NCBI GenBank assembly: GCA_963824395.1
Contig: CAWGPF010000001.1
Span: 2,170,001-2,234,000, forward strand
Length of the DNA: 64,000 nt
Direction of reading: 5' to 3'
DNA from: 13-2-20CM-66-19 sp963824395
GTDB lineage: Bacteria > Pseudomonadota > Gammaproteobacteria > Steroidobacterales > Steroidobacteraceae
The translations under genes and the position numbers were made by a program. Below are positions 15,643-24,916 of this stretch, piece by piece. Each line of letters begins with the position of its first letter. Position 1 is the first letter of the stretch. The notes under the pieces were generated by a model, which worked only from the letters and a program-made list of their open reading frames with translations, was not told the DNA's origin and did not search any database.

Positions 15643-17253
15643 GTGGCCAACAGCCCTGCGTCCGGCGTAGAACTCGCACAACAAAGCCGCACGGATCACG
15701 CGATCGAACGCGTGGCGACCGGAATCGTCGCTTTCGTCGGACGTACGCTCAAAGGACCCGTCAACACACCGGTGACGGTGACGAGCTTCGTCGATTTCCA
15801 GCAGCAGTTCGGCGGCCTGTGGCAGCCCTCCACGCTTTCCTATGCGGTCGAGCAGTTCTTCGAGAACGGTGGGCGCGAGGCGCGCGTGGTGCGGGTCATC
15901 AATGGCGCCCGGCCCCCCACCCTGAGCCTGCCCGCCGGCAGCGGCGTGCTGCGCCTGGCGGCGGTGAATCCCGGTTCGCGCGAGTACCTGCGCGCCTCGG
16001 TCGACTATGACGGCCTCACCGGCGCCGATCAGGAGCGCTTCAATCTCGTGGTGCAGCGCGTGCGCACCGCGGGCTCCGAGCTGGTGGAGGACCAGGAGAT
16101 CTACCGGCGCGTCTCGGTCGTGCCGGCCTCCGGACGCTTCATCACCGACATACTGCTCGAGTCGCGCCTGGTGCGTGTCGTGGGCGGCGTCCCCGCGCAG
16201 CGCCCGGAGCGCTCCGCCGGTGGGCCCGGCGGGGTGGCGGCCGGCTATACGCTCTCCAACCCCGACGGCGATGACGGTGCGCCGCTCACCGACTACGACA
16301 TCATCGGCGCCTCCGGTAGCGGCGCCGGCCTGTTCGCGCTCGAGGGCACGCGCTTTAACCTCCTGTGCATCCCGCCGCTCACCCGCGAGCGCGACGTCGG
16401 GCTCTCGACGCTGCTCGTGGCGGCGCGCGTGTGCCGCGACCGGCATGCGCTGCTCTTAGTCGACCCGCCCGCGGGCTGGACGTCCGCGCGCGCCGCGCTC
16501 GATGCGCTGCGCCTGTGGCCGTTCCGCAGCGACTGTGCGGTCATGTACTTCCCCCGCGTGCAGGCCTTCGACCGCCTGCGCGGCCGCGTCGAGGTGTTCG
16601 GCTCCTGCGGCGCCGCCGCCGGCATGATCGCGCGCGCGGATGAGACCTGGCCGGTGTGGTCGGCCGCCGAGAGCGAGGAGGCGATCCTGCGCCCGGGGCT
16701 GCGCCCGGCGGTGATGGTGAATGACGCGGAGCGCGTGCGGCTCGCGGCCGCCGGGATCAATACGCTCCTCTCGGTACGCAGCGGGGCGCGCACCGGCGTC
16801 AGCCCGCGCACGCTCGCGGCCGGCGGCAGCGGGGCCTCCGACTGGCGCTACCTCTCGGCGCGGCGCCTGGCGCTGTTCGTCGCGGCGAGCGTCGAGCAGG
16901 GCACGCGCTGGGTGCTGCTCGAGCACAACGGGCCGGCGACCTGGGAGCGTGCCCGCGCCCAGGTCGAGGCCTTCCTCGATGAGCTGGCCGAGCTCGGTGC
17001 CTTCGCCGGGGCCGCCGCCGAGGAGAGCCACTTCGTGATCGCTGATGAGCGGGTCAACCGCCCGCAGACCCTCGCGGAGGGCAAGTTCAACCTGCTGTTC
17101 GGCTTTGCCACGAGTAAGCCCGGCGCCTTCGACACCTGGCTCGTGACCCAGCGCGCCGGCGCCAGCCGGGTGCGCCCGGTGTCGGTGAACCGCTCCGCCA
17201 CCTCCAAGAACCGCGTGGAGTGGGAGATCGAGACCGCCATCCTGCGCGGCTGA
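15643..17253 (+). CDS. orphan contractile-tail sheath protein
   Basis: A 536-aa protein of the phage tail sheath family. The N-terminal part has the sheath pattern TGIVAFVGRTLKGPVNTPV, FQQQFGGLW and VEQFFENGGREARVVRVING. The C-terminal domain shows ESHFVIADERVNRPQTLAEG and RVEWEIETAILRG, the region that forms the intersubunit meshwork in sheaths. The start is GTG at 15643 with AAGAGGCG upstream. No tube, baseplate, ATPase, spike or other phage gene is near: the neighbours are an L,D-transpeptidase and a convergent oxoprolinase. Composition matches the surroundings, so it is not a recent insertion. It may be a domesticated part of a contractile injection system or the remnant of one. Confidence 0.88.
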   Translation: MANSPASGVELAQQSRTDHAIERVATGIVAFVGRTLKGPVNTPVTVTSFVDFQQQFGGLWQPSTLSYAVEQFFENGGREARVVRVINGARPPTLSLPAGSGVLRLAAVNPGSREYLRASVDYDGLTGADQERFNLVVQRVRTAGSELVEDQEIYRRVSVVPASGRFITDILLESRLVRVVGGVPAQRPERSAGGPGGVAAGYTLSNPDGDDGAPLTDYDIIGASGSGAGLFALEGTRFNLLCIPPLTRERDVGLSTLLVAARVCRDRHALLLVDPPAGWTSARAALDALRLWPFRSDCAVMYFPRVQAFDRLRGRVEVFGSCGAAAGMIARADETWPVWSAAESEEAILRPGLRPAVMVNDAERVRLAAAGINTLLSVRSGARTGVSPRTLAAGGSGASDWRYLSARRLALFVAASVEQGTRWVLLEHNGPATWERARAQVEAFLDELAELGAFAGAAAEESHFVIADERVNRPQTLAEGKFNLLFGFATSKPGAFDTWLVTQRAGASRVRPVSVNRSATSKNRVEWEIETAILRG

Positions 17254-17260
17254 GGCGCCT

Positions 17261-20200
17261 TCAGCGCACCGGCCCGCAGCCCCCGCCTCCCGGGGTCGCG
17301 ATCGTGAGCTCATCGCCCGGGCCGACCTCGAAGCGTGCCGTGGCGCCGAGGGTCTCGGTGCGCCCGTCGGCCCGGCGGATATGGCCCGCCCCGGGGGCCG
17401 CCGGCGCGCCGCCCTGGATGCCGAAGGGCGCGATGCGGCGGTGATTGGCGAGCAGCGCGCCGCTGAAGGTCGTGCGGAACTCGAGCCTGCGCACGGTGCC
17501 ATCCCCGCCGCGGTGGTGCCCGGCGCCGCCGGAGCCGCGGCGGATCGAGAACTCGCGCACCAGCACCGGGTACTGCGCCTCAAGGATCTCAGGGTCGGTG
17601 AGGCGGGAGTTGGTCATGTGGGTCTGCACCGCATCACAGCCATCGAACGAGGGACCCGCTCCCGCTCCCCCGCAGATGGTCTCGTAGTACTGCAGCGCCT
17701 GGTCCCCGAAGGTGAGGTTGTTCATCGTGCCCTGGGAAGCCGCCAGCACCCCGAGCGCGCCGTAGAGCGCGTCCACGATGCACTGCGAGGTCTCGACGTT
17801 GCCGGCTGCGACCGCCGCCGGGGGCTGAGGATCAAGCAGGGAGCCGGCCGGGATCAGGATCTCAAGGGGCGCAAGACACCCCTCGTTCAGCGGGATCGGC
17901 GCTTCGATGAGCGTGCGGAACACGTACAGCACCGCGGCCGTGCACACCGCGCGCGGCGCGTTGAAGTTGTGCGCCCCCTGGGCGGAGGTGCCGGTGAAGT
18001 CGATGCGCGCGCGGCAGCGCGCCGCATCGACCTCCACCCGCACGGCGATCGCATCGCCGTTGTCCATCTCATAGCGGAAGCTGCCGCCGGCGAGCTGCGC
18101 CAGCACGGCGCGCATGCTGCGTGCGGCGTTCTCCTGCACGGCGCGCATGCAGGCGTGCACCTCGGGCAGTCCGTGGCGGGTCACCGCGCGCTCGAGCTCG
18201 GCGATGCCGCGGACGTTGGCGGCCAGCTGGGCGCGCACGTCGGCGAGGTTCTGCAGCGGCCGGCGTGCGGGCCAGCGCCCGCCGCCCAGGGCGGCGAGGA
18301 ATGCCGCCTCCTGCAGCCGGTGAGCCTGCACCAGGGGGAAGCACTCGAAGAGGACGCCTTCCTCCTCAATGGTGCGGCTGAAGGGGGGCATGGAGCCGGG
18401 CGTGACGCCGCCGATGTCGGCGTGGTGGGCGCGCGAGGCGACGAAGCAGTCGGGGCGCGTGGCGCCCGGAGCGAGGAACACCGGGGTGACGACGGTCATG
18501 TCCGGCAGGTGCGTGCCGCCGTGGTAGGGGCTGTTGAGGAGCCAGGCATCGCCGGCGCGCAGCGGCCCCGCGGCGCGTATGACGGCGCGCACGCTCGCGC
18601 CCATGGATCCCAGGTGCACCGGCATATGCGGCGCGTTGGCCACCAGAGCTCCCTGGGCGTCGAACAGCGCACAGGAGTAGTCGAGGCGCTCGCGGATGTT
18701 CACCGACTGCGCGGTCGCCTTAAGCACCTCGCCCATCTGCTCGGCGACGTGCATGAAGAGATTGTTGAAGATCTCGAGGCGCCCAAGCTCGGTGCTCCCG
18801 GTCGTGGCGGAGGCGGCGCCCTCATCCGTCAGCATGAGGACCCCGTCGGGGGCCGTACGGGCGCGCCAGCCCTCTTCGAGCACCACCGTGGTGTGCGCAT
18901 CCACCAGCAGCGCAGGACCGCTGAGCTGCGTGGCAAGCTCAGCGGCGCGGCGCAGCGGTACCTCGCGCCAGCCGCCGAACCAGGCGCGCACCCGCGGCGG
19001 CAGCGCCGCGCCCGCGGCGCTCGGCGCCAGCCGCAGGCGCGTCGCGTCCACCCCGGCGAGGCGCGCCTCGGCGCGCAGTGCCTCGATGGTGAGGGTCGCC
19101 GCTTCGCTCTCGAAGCCGAAGCGGCGCCGGTGCTCCGCGTGGAAGCACTCACGCACCTGCGCCAGTGGCGCGGTGGCGAGCGACAGCGACACGTCGCTGT
19201 CGCCGGCGCGCACCTCGAGGAAGGTGCTCACGCGCGCGGTGGCACTCCCCGAGGCGTGCGGGGCAAGTTCGGCCGCGGCCTGAGCGCTCAGGGCCGCGAG
19301 CGCCGCGCGGGCGGCCGTGAGCCCGGCCTCATCGAGATTGAGGCGCAGGCTCGCGCGGCGCACCGCCAGACGGTCGGCGACGCCGATACCGAAGGCGGAC
19401 AGCACGCTCGCCAGGGGGTGCACCAGGATGCGACGCACGCCGGCGGCGCGCGCCACGCGGCAGGCGTGCTGGCCGGCCGCGCCCCCGAAGCAGAAGAGCG
19501 TGAAGTCCGCCGCGTCCAGCCCCTGGCGGGTGGAGACCTGGCGGATGGCGTTGGCCATCGACTCGACGCCGACCTCGAGAAAGGAGGCCGCCAGCGTCTC
19601 GGGGCTCGGCGGCGCGAATCCTTCCGCCGCCACGCGCGCTGCGAGGGCGGCAAAGGCGGCGCGCGCAGCTGACGGATCGATCGGGGAGCGCCCGTCGGCC
19701 CCGAAGACCTGCGGCAGGGTGTCCGTGCGCAGCCGCCCGAGCAGCACCTGCACGTCGGTGAGGGTGAGGGGGCCGCCGCGCCCGTAACAGGCGGGTCCCG
19801 GGTCAGCGCCGGCCGACTCCGGCCCGACCGCCAGGCGCCCGTCACGCAGCAGCAGCAGCGAGCCGCCGCCGGCGGCGATGGTGTGCACGTCGAGCATCGG
19901 CTGCTGCAGCCGTACGCCGGCGATGACGTGCTCGAAGCGCTGCGGCAGCTCCCCATCGATGAGCGAGACGTCCGTGGACGTGCCACCCATGTCAAAGCCG
20001 ATCAGCCGCCGCACGCCCAGCAGGGCGCCGGCGCTGCGCATGCCGATGAGGCCGCCGGCGGGCCCCGAGAGCACGCTCGCCAGGGCGGGGAAATGCGCGC
20101 CATCGGCCAGGCCGCCGTTGCTTTGCATGAGGGCGAGCTGCGCCCCGGGATCGAGGCGCTGCAGCTGCGCGCCCAGCCGTCCGACGTAGGCGGCCAGCGG

Positions 20201-20884
20201 CGGATTGAGATAGGCGTTCAGCACCGTGGTGTCCCCACGGGCGACGTAGCGCACCAGGGGGGACAGCTCGTGGGACACCGAGACCTCCTCGAACCCCAGC
20301 TCGCGCGCGCAGGCCGCCGCGGCCGCCTCGTGCTGCGTGTGGCGCCAGCCGTGCAGGAACACGATGGCTACGGCGCGCCGCCCCCCCGCCCGCGCCCGCG
20401 CCAGCGCGGCGCGCAGCTGCACGAGGTCCAGCGGCTCGAGCACCTCGCCGGCGCACGTGAGGCGCTCGCGCGCCTCGATCACCTGCGCGTACAGGGGCTC
20501 GGGCAGCACGATGTCGCGCGCGAAGATGTCGGGGCGGTTCTGGTAGCCGATGCGCAGGGCATCGGCAAATCCTGCCGTGGTCACGAGCACCACCGGTTCC
20601 CCGCACCGGGTGAGCAGCGCGTTGGTGGCCACGGTCGTGCCCACCTTGACCGCGCCGATGCGCGCGCCGCTGGCGTTCGCGGCACGCAGGATCGCCTGCG
20701 CGGCATTGAGCCCCGGGTCGCCCCCGGCGCCGTCCAGGGCGGCGGAGGGCACCTTGCGTACGTGCAGCTCGCCCTGCGGGGCAAGTCCGATCACGTCGGT
20801 GAAGGTACCGCCGCGATCGATCCAGAACTGCCAGCCGGTGCGCTCGGTCGCTGCGGCGGGGTCTGATTGGCTTAACGATTCCAT
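17261..20884 (-). CDS. 5-oxoprolinase-type HyuA-HyuB fusion
   Basis: About 1207 aa, the size of ATP-dependent 5-oxoprolinases, which open 5-oxo-L-proline to glutamate in glutathione turnover. The HyuA half has the ATP-binding signatures WIDRGGTFTDVIG at the N terminus and GFDMGGTSTDVSL, with FGGAAGQHACRVARAAG further on. The HyuB half starts about residue 690 (RLEIFNNLFMHVAEQMG) and carries NSPYHGGTHLPDMTVV and ADIGGVTPGSMPP, ending in a Gly-rich tail. The two halves are separate hydantoinase subunits in many bacteria; here they are one chain. Start ATG at 20884; another ATG lies at 20893. It is divergent from the hydrolase gene (53-base gap). Substrate could be a hydantoin, but the full-length fusion favours oxoproline. 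Confidence 0.9.
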   Translation of the reverse strand: MESLSQSDPAAATERTGWQFWIDRGGTFTDVIGLAPQGELHVRKVPSAALDGAGGDPGLNAAQAILRAANASGARIGAVKVGTTVATNALLTRCGEPVVLVTTAGFADALRIGYQNRPDIFARDIVLPEPLYAQVIEARERLTCAGEVLEPLDLVQLRAALARARAGGRRAVAIVFLHGWRHTQHEAAAAACARELGFEEVSVSHELSPLVRYVARGDTTVLNAYLNPPLAAYVGRLGAQLQRLDPGAQLALMQSNGGLADGAHFPALASVLSGPAGGLIGMRSAGALLGVRRLIGFDMGGTSTDVSLIDGELPQRFEHVIAGVRLQQPMLDVHTIAAGGGSLLLLRDGRLAVGPESAGADPGPACYGRGGPLTLTDVQVLLGRLRTDTLPQVFGADGRSPIDPSAARAAFAALAARVAAEGFAPPSPETLAASFLEVGVESMANAIRQVSTRQGLDAADFTLFCFGGAAGQHACRVARAAGVRRILVHPLASVLSAFGIGVADRLAVRRASLRLNLDEAGLTAARAALAALSAQAAAELAPHASGSATARVSTFLEVRAGDSDVSLSLATAPLAQVRECFHAEHRRRFGFESEAATLTIEALRAEARLAGVDATRLRLAPSAAGAALPPRVRAWFGGWREVPLRRAAELATQLSGPALLVDAHTTVVLEEGWRARTAPDGVLMLTDEGAASATTGSTELGRLEIFNNLFMHVAEQMGEVLKATAQSVNIRERLDYSCALFDAQGALVANAPHMPVHLGSMGASVRAVIRAAGPLRAGDAWLLNSPYHGGTHLPDMTVVTPVFLAPGATRPDCFVASRAHHADIGGVTPGSMPPFSRTIEEEGVLFECFPLVQAHRLQEAAFLAALGGGRWPARRPLQNLADVRAQLAANVRGIAELERAVTRHGLPEVHACMRAVQENAARSMRAVLAQLAGGSFRYEMDNGDAIAVRVEVDAARCRARIDFTGTSAQGAHNFNAPRAVCTAAVLYVFRTLIEAPIPLNEGCLAPLEILIPAGSLLDPQPPAAVAAGNVETSQCIVDALYGALGVLAASQGTMNNLTFGDQALQYYETICGGAGAGPSFDGCDAVQTHMTNSRLTDPEILEAQYPVLVREFSIRRGSGGAGHHRGGDGTVRRLEFRTTFSGALLANHRRIAPFGIQGGAPAAPGAGHIRRADGRTETLGATARFEVGPGDELTIATPGGGGCGPVR

Positions 20885-20937
20885 TGCCTGCATTATTCGC
20901 GCATGCGAGTCAGCGACGCAGTGACCACGGTGCCGCC

Positions 20938-21474
20938 ATGCAAGAGACGGTGATCTCCCGCCACGTGGTGTTCTCCCATGGCAAGGAAAGCGGGCCCTGG
21001 GGGCGCAAGATCTCCGCGCTCGCCGAGGTGGCGCGCTCGGAAGGCTACGAGGCCCACTCGGTTGACTATCGCGGGCTCGAGGAGCCACGCGCCCGGGTGG
21101 CACGCCTGGTGGAATTCTGCAAGGAACTCAGCGGCGATATGGTGCTGGTGGGCTCCAGTCTCGGCGGCTACGTCGCGGTCGCCTCCGCCTCGCTGCTGCA
21201 CGCGCGCGGCATCTTTCTCATGGCGCCGGCGCTTTACATGGAGGGCCTGCCGGAGCTGCGCGCCGGGGTCCTCGACTGCCCGGCCACCATCGTGCATGGC
21301 TGGCGCGACGACGTCGTGCCCTTTGAGCAGAGCGTGCGCTTTGCCCAGACCTACAAGGGTGCCCTGCACCTGCTCGAGAGCGATCATCGGCTGCACAACC
21401 AGCTGCGCGTCATCCAGTACCTGTTCGAGTATTTCCTCATAGCGCTCGACCTGCCCGCCATCGCCTTCGAGTGA
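20938..21474 (+). CDS. small alpha/beta hydrolase
   Basis: A 178-aa alpha/beta hydrolase. The nucleophile elbow is GSSLGGY (Ser in LVGSSLGGYVAV), the acid is in GWRDDVVPF and the histidine in ESDHRLH. The N-terminal oxyanion-type segment is VFSHGKESGPWGRK. No lid domain, signal peptide or membrane segment. It resembles YqiA/RBBP9-like esterases; the substrate is unknown. The ATG at 20938 is chosen because the frame before it overlaps the divergent oxoprolinase start. It converges on the SDR gene with a 2-base gap. Confidence 0.88.
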   Translation: MQETVISRHVVFSHGKESGPWGRKISALAEVARSEGYEAHSVDYRGLEEPRARVARLVEFCKELSGDMVLVGSSLGGYVAVASASLLHARGIFLMAPALYMEGLPELRAGVLDCPATIVHGWRDDVVPFEQSVRFAQTYKGALHLLESDHRLHNQLRVIQYLFEYFLIALDLPAIAFE

Positions 21475-21476
21475 GG

Positions 21477-22280
21477 CTAGCGGCGCTCGCGGATGGCGCG
21501 CGCCACAGAGGCGTCTACCAGGCGCGGTGCGATCAGGCGCGCCCAGCGTCCGAGGCGTCCGCGCGCCGAGGTGATCAGCAGGCGCTGGCGGCGCTGCATC
21601 GCCGCGGCGATCAGCTGCGCACAGCGCGCCGCGCTCATGATGCGTCCCTCCTGCATCGGCGTGTGCCCGAGCGGGTGGCCGTCGGGGCCGGTGGCGCGCC
21701 GATGGATCTCGCTCACCACGAAATCCGGGGCCACGATGGTGACGTCGACGCCGCTGTCCTTAAGCTCGATGCGCAGCGACTCGAAGAAGCCGATCATGGC
21801 GTGCTTGCTGGCCGCATAGCCGGTGCGCTCGGGCACCCCCGTGAGGCCGGCGATGCTGGCGACGGCGACGATGAGGCCGCGCGCGCGCTTCAGGTGCGGC
21901 AGCGCCGCGGCGGTCATGTACACCGCCCCCAGGTAGTTCACCGCCAACAGGCGCTCGAATACCGAGAAGTCGCTGACCGCATCCAAGCGTGCCCACATCG
22001 TGATCCCGGCATTGTTGACCAGCGCGTCGAGGTCACCGAAGCGCTCCACGGCGCGTGCCACGCAGGCGTCGCAGTCCTCGCGCCGTGCCACATCGCCGGC
22101 GAAGGTTGCGGCCGTCGCGCCGCGCGCGCGGCACTCGCGCGCGGTGTCCTCCAGGCGCGCAGCGTTGCGGGCACAGAGGAACAGATTGGGTCCCTGCGGG
22201 GCGAGCTCCAGGGCGAGCGCACGCCCGATGCCCTCGGAGGCCCCGGTAATCACCACCGTCTTGCCCGCGAATGTGCCCAT
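21477..22280 (-). CDS. SDR family oxidoreductase
   Basis: A classical short-chain dehydrogenase of 267 aa. Cofactor motif TGASEGIG, NNAG (VNNAGITMW), catalytic Ser in VASIAG and Tyr/Lys in YAASK. The residue pattern CARNAARLE after beta-2 suggests NADP(H) preference. The C-terminal basic segment RGRLGRWARLIAPRLVDASVARAIRERR is typical of the DHRS7-like group, often membrane-associated. Substrate unknown. The ATG at 22280 is used; a TTG two codons upstream is possible. It is divergent from plsB (61-base gap). Confidence 0.92.
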   Translation of the reverse strand: MGTFAGKTVVITGASEGIGRALALELAPQGPNLFLCARNAARLEDTARECRARGATAATFAGDVARREDCDACVARAVERFGDLDALVNNAGITMWARLDAVSDFSVFERLLAVNYLGAVYMTAAALPHLKRARGLIVAVASIAGLTGVPERTGYAASKHAMIGFFESLRIELKDSGVDVTIVAPDFVVSEIHRRATGPDGHPLGHTPMQEGRIMSAARCAQLIAAAMQRRQRLLITSARGRLGRWARLIAPRLVDASVARAIRERR

Positions 22281-22341
22281 TTGCAACTATGCTCCGCAAC
22301 GACGCCGCCTTGGCCGGCGATGAGTCCATCATAAGACGGCG

Positions 22342-24768
22342 ATGAACTGGCTGTTGCGGCGACTGCTGGCGCTGTGGGTACGCTTCAGGGTGCGGCCGGA
22401 GAATGCGGCCGCCCTGCTGCAGGGCCTGCCGCATCCCCTGTGCTACGTGCTCGAGCACCGCAGTGTCAGCGACCTGGCGGTGCTGCGGCAGGCGTGCGCG
22501 GCGCTTCGCCTGCCCCGCCCGGGCGCGGCCCTCGGCGCTGAGCGCGACCTGCGCAGCTTCTTCTACCTCACCCAGCCGCGCTCGTTCTGGAGCACGCGTG
22601 CCGCGCGCCGTCCGCCCCCGCAGCTGGCGCAGCTGCTGCGCGCGTTGCGCGCCGCCCCGCATGCCGACTTCTACCTCGTGCCGGCGGCGGTCTACTGGGG
22701 GCGCGCGCCGCAGCGCGAGGACTCCTGGCTGCGGCTGCTCCTGGTCGAGGACTGGGTGCTCGCGACCCGGGTGCGCAAGTTCCTGCAGGTGCTGTTCAAC
22801 GGCCGCGACACGCTGGTGGAGTTCGACGAGCCGATCTCGCTGCGGCAGCTGCTGGGGGCGGACCTCGACGGGGCGCTGCGCGGGCGGCGGGTGGCGCGCG
22901 GTCTGCGCGCGCTTTACGCCCGGCGCCGCGCCGTGCGCATCGGACCGGACCTCTCGCACCGGCGCACCATCGTGAACGAGGTGCTGCACACGCGCGCGGT
23001 GCGCGCCGCGGTCACCGCAGAAATGCGCGCGCGGCACCTCAGCCGTCACAAGGCGCTGCTGCGCGCGCGTGCCGACGCGCTCGAGATCGCCGCCAACTAC
23101 TCGCACGCCTTCGTGCGCTTCATGGAGTACGCCCTGAGCCGGCTGTGGAACCGCCTCTACGACGGCGTGGAGTTCGGGCATGGCGCGACGCTGGAAGCGG
23201 TCGCGGAGGGGAATGAGCTCATCTACGTGCCCTGTCACCGCAGCCACATGGATTACCTGCTGCTCGGCTACGCCATCTACGTGCAGGGCTACGCGGTGCC
23301 GCACACCGCCGCCGGCGTCAACCTCAACCTGCCCCTCATCGGGCGGCTGTTGCGCAAGGGCGGCGCTTTTTTCATCCGCCGCAGCTTCCGTGGCAAGGCG
23401 CTGTACACCGCGGTGCTCATGAAGTACCTCGCCACCATCATGGCGCGCGGCCACCCGCTCGAGTACTTCATCGAGGGCGGTCGCAGCCGCACCGGGCGGC
23501 TGCTGCAGCCGAAGACCGGCATGCTGGCGATGAGCGTGCGCAGCTACCTGCACGCACCGGCGCGCCCGGTGGTGTTCGTGCCGGTGTACTTCGGCTACGA
23601 GCGCCTGGTGGAGGGGCGCACCTACATCGGTGAGCTGTCCGGGCAGCCCAAGGAGAAGGAGAGCGTCCTCGGGCTGCTGAAGGCCTGGCGCGTGCTGCGC
23701 GAGCGCTTTGGCAAGGTGTATGTGAATGTGGGCGAGCCCATCGCGCTCGGCCCGCTGCTCGATTCGCACGCGCCGCAGTGGCGGCTGCAGAAGTTCGCGG
23801 ACGACACGCGCCTGCCCTGGGTGGGCCGCGCGGTCGATGACCTGTCGCAGCGGATCATGCGCAACATCAACTCCGCCGCCGCGGTGACTCCGATCAACCT
23901 CCTGGCGCTCGTGCTGCTGGGGATGCCGCGCCAGGCGCTGCCGGAGGCGGACCTGGTGCGCCAGCTCGAACTGTACCGCTCGCTGCTGGTGAGCTGCCCC
24001 TACAGTGAGCGCGTCACCGTGACAGCGCTGAGCGGCGCGCAGATGATCGACCACGGGATCGCGCTGCAGCAGGTATCGCGTGAAGCGCACGCGCTCGGGG
24101 ACCTGGTGCGCATGAGCGAGTCCGCCGCAGTGCTCGCCACGTATTTCCGCAACAACGTCCTGCACCTGTTCGCGCTGCCCTCCCTCATTGCCTGCGTGTT
24201 CGTCAGCAACGCCCACGTGAGCGACGCCGACCTGCTGCGCCTCGCCGGCCGCATCTATCCCTACATCGCCGCGGAACTCTTTCTGCGCTGGGACGAGGCG
24301 CAGCTGCCGCAGGTGATCGAGGCGACACTCGCGGCGCTCGCCACGCACCGGCTCATCCGTCGCGAGCCCGACGCCGCTGGCTGGACCCGCGCCGCACCGA
24401 CCTCGGCCGAAGCCATGCAGCTGTCGCTGCTGGCGCAGGCCACGGTGCAGACCATCGAGCGTTACTACATGGTCGTCGCACAGCTGGTGCAGGCCGGCAG
24501 TGGTGCGCTCGATCAGGCGACGCTCGAGCAGCGCTGTCAGCTCACCGCCCAGCGCATGACGCTGCTCTATGGCCTCAATTCTCCCGAGTTCTTCGATCCG
24601 GCGATGTTCGAGAACTTCATTGGCCTGCTGCGCGAGCGCGGCGTCATCCAAACGGGCGCCGGCGGCCGGCTGCAGTTCGATGCCGTTCTGAGCGGCGTGG
24701 CCGAGGATGCCCAGTACGTCCTGAGCGAGCAGCTGCGGCACAGCATCCTGCAGATCATGCATGCCTGA
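22342..24768 (+). CDS. plsB: glycerol-3-phosphate 1-O-acyltransferase
   Basis: Acylates sn-glycerol-3-phosphate at position 1 using acyl-CoA or acyl-ACP, the first step of phospholipid synthesis at the inner membrane. 808 aa, against 807 in E. coli. The acyltransferase blocks are present in order: block I HRSHMDYLL (the catalytic HX4D), block II GAFFIRRSFRG, block III FIEGGRSRTGR and block IV PVVFVPVYFGYE. The N-terminal part is poorly conserved, as is usual. The gene stands alone between divergent SDR and downstream AAA genes. Confidence 0.97.
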   Translation: MNWLLRRLLALWVRFRVRPENAAALLQGLPHPLCYVLEHRSVSDLAVLRQACAALRLPRPGAALGAERDLRSFFYLTQPRSFWSTRAARRPPPQLAQLLRALRAAPHADFYLVPAAVYWGRAPQREDSWLRLLLVEDWVLATRVRKFLQVLFNGRDTLVEFDEPISLRQLLGADLDGALRGRRVARGLRALYARRRAVRIGPDLSHRRTIVNEVLHTRAVRAAVTAEMRARHLSRHKALLRARADALEIAANYSHAFVRFMEYALSRLWNRLYDGVEFGHGATLEAVAEGNELIYVPCHRSHMDYLLLGYAIYVQGYAVPHTAAGVNLNLPLIGRLLRKGGAFFIRRSFRGKALYTAVLMKYLATIMARGHPLEYFIEGGRSRTGRLLQPKTGMLAMSVRSYLHAPARPVVFVPVYFGYERLVEGRTYIGELSGQPKEKESVLGLLKAWRVLRERFGKVYVNVGEPIALGPLLDSHAPQWRLQKFADDTRLPWVGRAVDDLSQRIMRNINSAAAVTPINLLALVLLGMPRQALPEADLVRQLELYRSLLVSCPYSERVTVTALSGAQMIDHGIALQQVSREAHALGDLVRMSESAAVLATYFRNNVLHLFALPSLIACVFVSNAHVSDADLLRLAGRIYPYIAAELFLRWDEAQLPQVIEATLAALATHRLIRREPDAAGWTRAAPTSAEAMQLSLLAQATVQTIERYYMVVAQLVQAGSGALDQATLEQRCQLTAQRMTLLYGLNSPEFFDPAMFENFIGLLRERGVIQTGAGGRLQFDAVLSGVAEDAQYVLSEQLRHSILQIMHA

Positions 24769-24857
24769 GCTCGCCGCGGTCCGCCATGGCCCCCGGGCGT
24801 TCGCCCGCCGCGGGCCCGGTGTGATGCACGCCACGCCTGCGGGCGGCGGCCATGGTG

Positions 24858-24875
24858 CCCGATGGACTCATCGGG
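24858..24875. other. hairpin between plsB and the AAA gene
   Basis: Perfect 7-bp inverted repeat CCCGATG-GACT-CATCGGG with no T run after it. It may be a weak or Rho-assisted end signal for plsB or a leader structure of the AAA gene, whose start is 41 bases downstream. Confidence 0.35.
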
Positions 24876-24916
24876 TACCGTTGGCGCGGGCTTGGCCAGA
24901 GTGACCCAACGAGCTT

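Noticed and set aside
15643..17253. Prophage or phage remnant around the tail sheath gene
   Set aside because: No integrase, attachment repeat, tRNA, portal, capsid or other tail gene, and composition equals the neighbours; only the single sheath gene supports a phage link.
17381..19672. 763-codon open frame on the + strand over the oxoprolinase
   Set aside because: Antisense shadow of the HyuA-HyuB gene; no ribosome site, no domain.
22033..24834. 933-codon open frame on the - strand over plsB
   Set aside because: Composition is His/Gln/Arg/Ala-rich without motifs, and it overlaps plsB, whose acyltransferase blocks are all intact. High GC makes long antisense frames common here.
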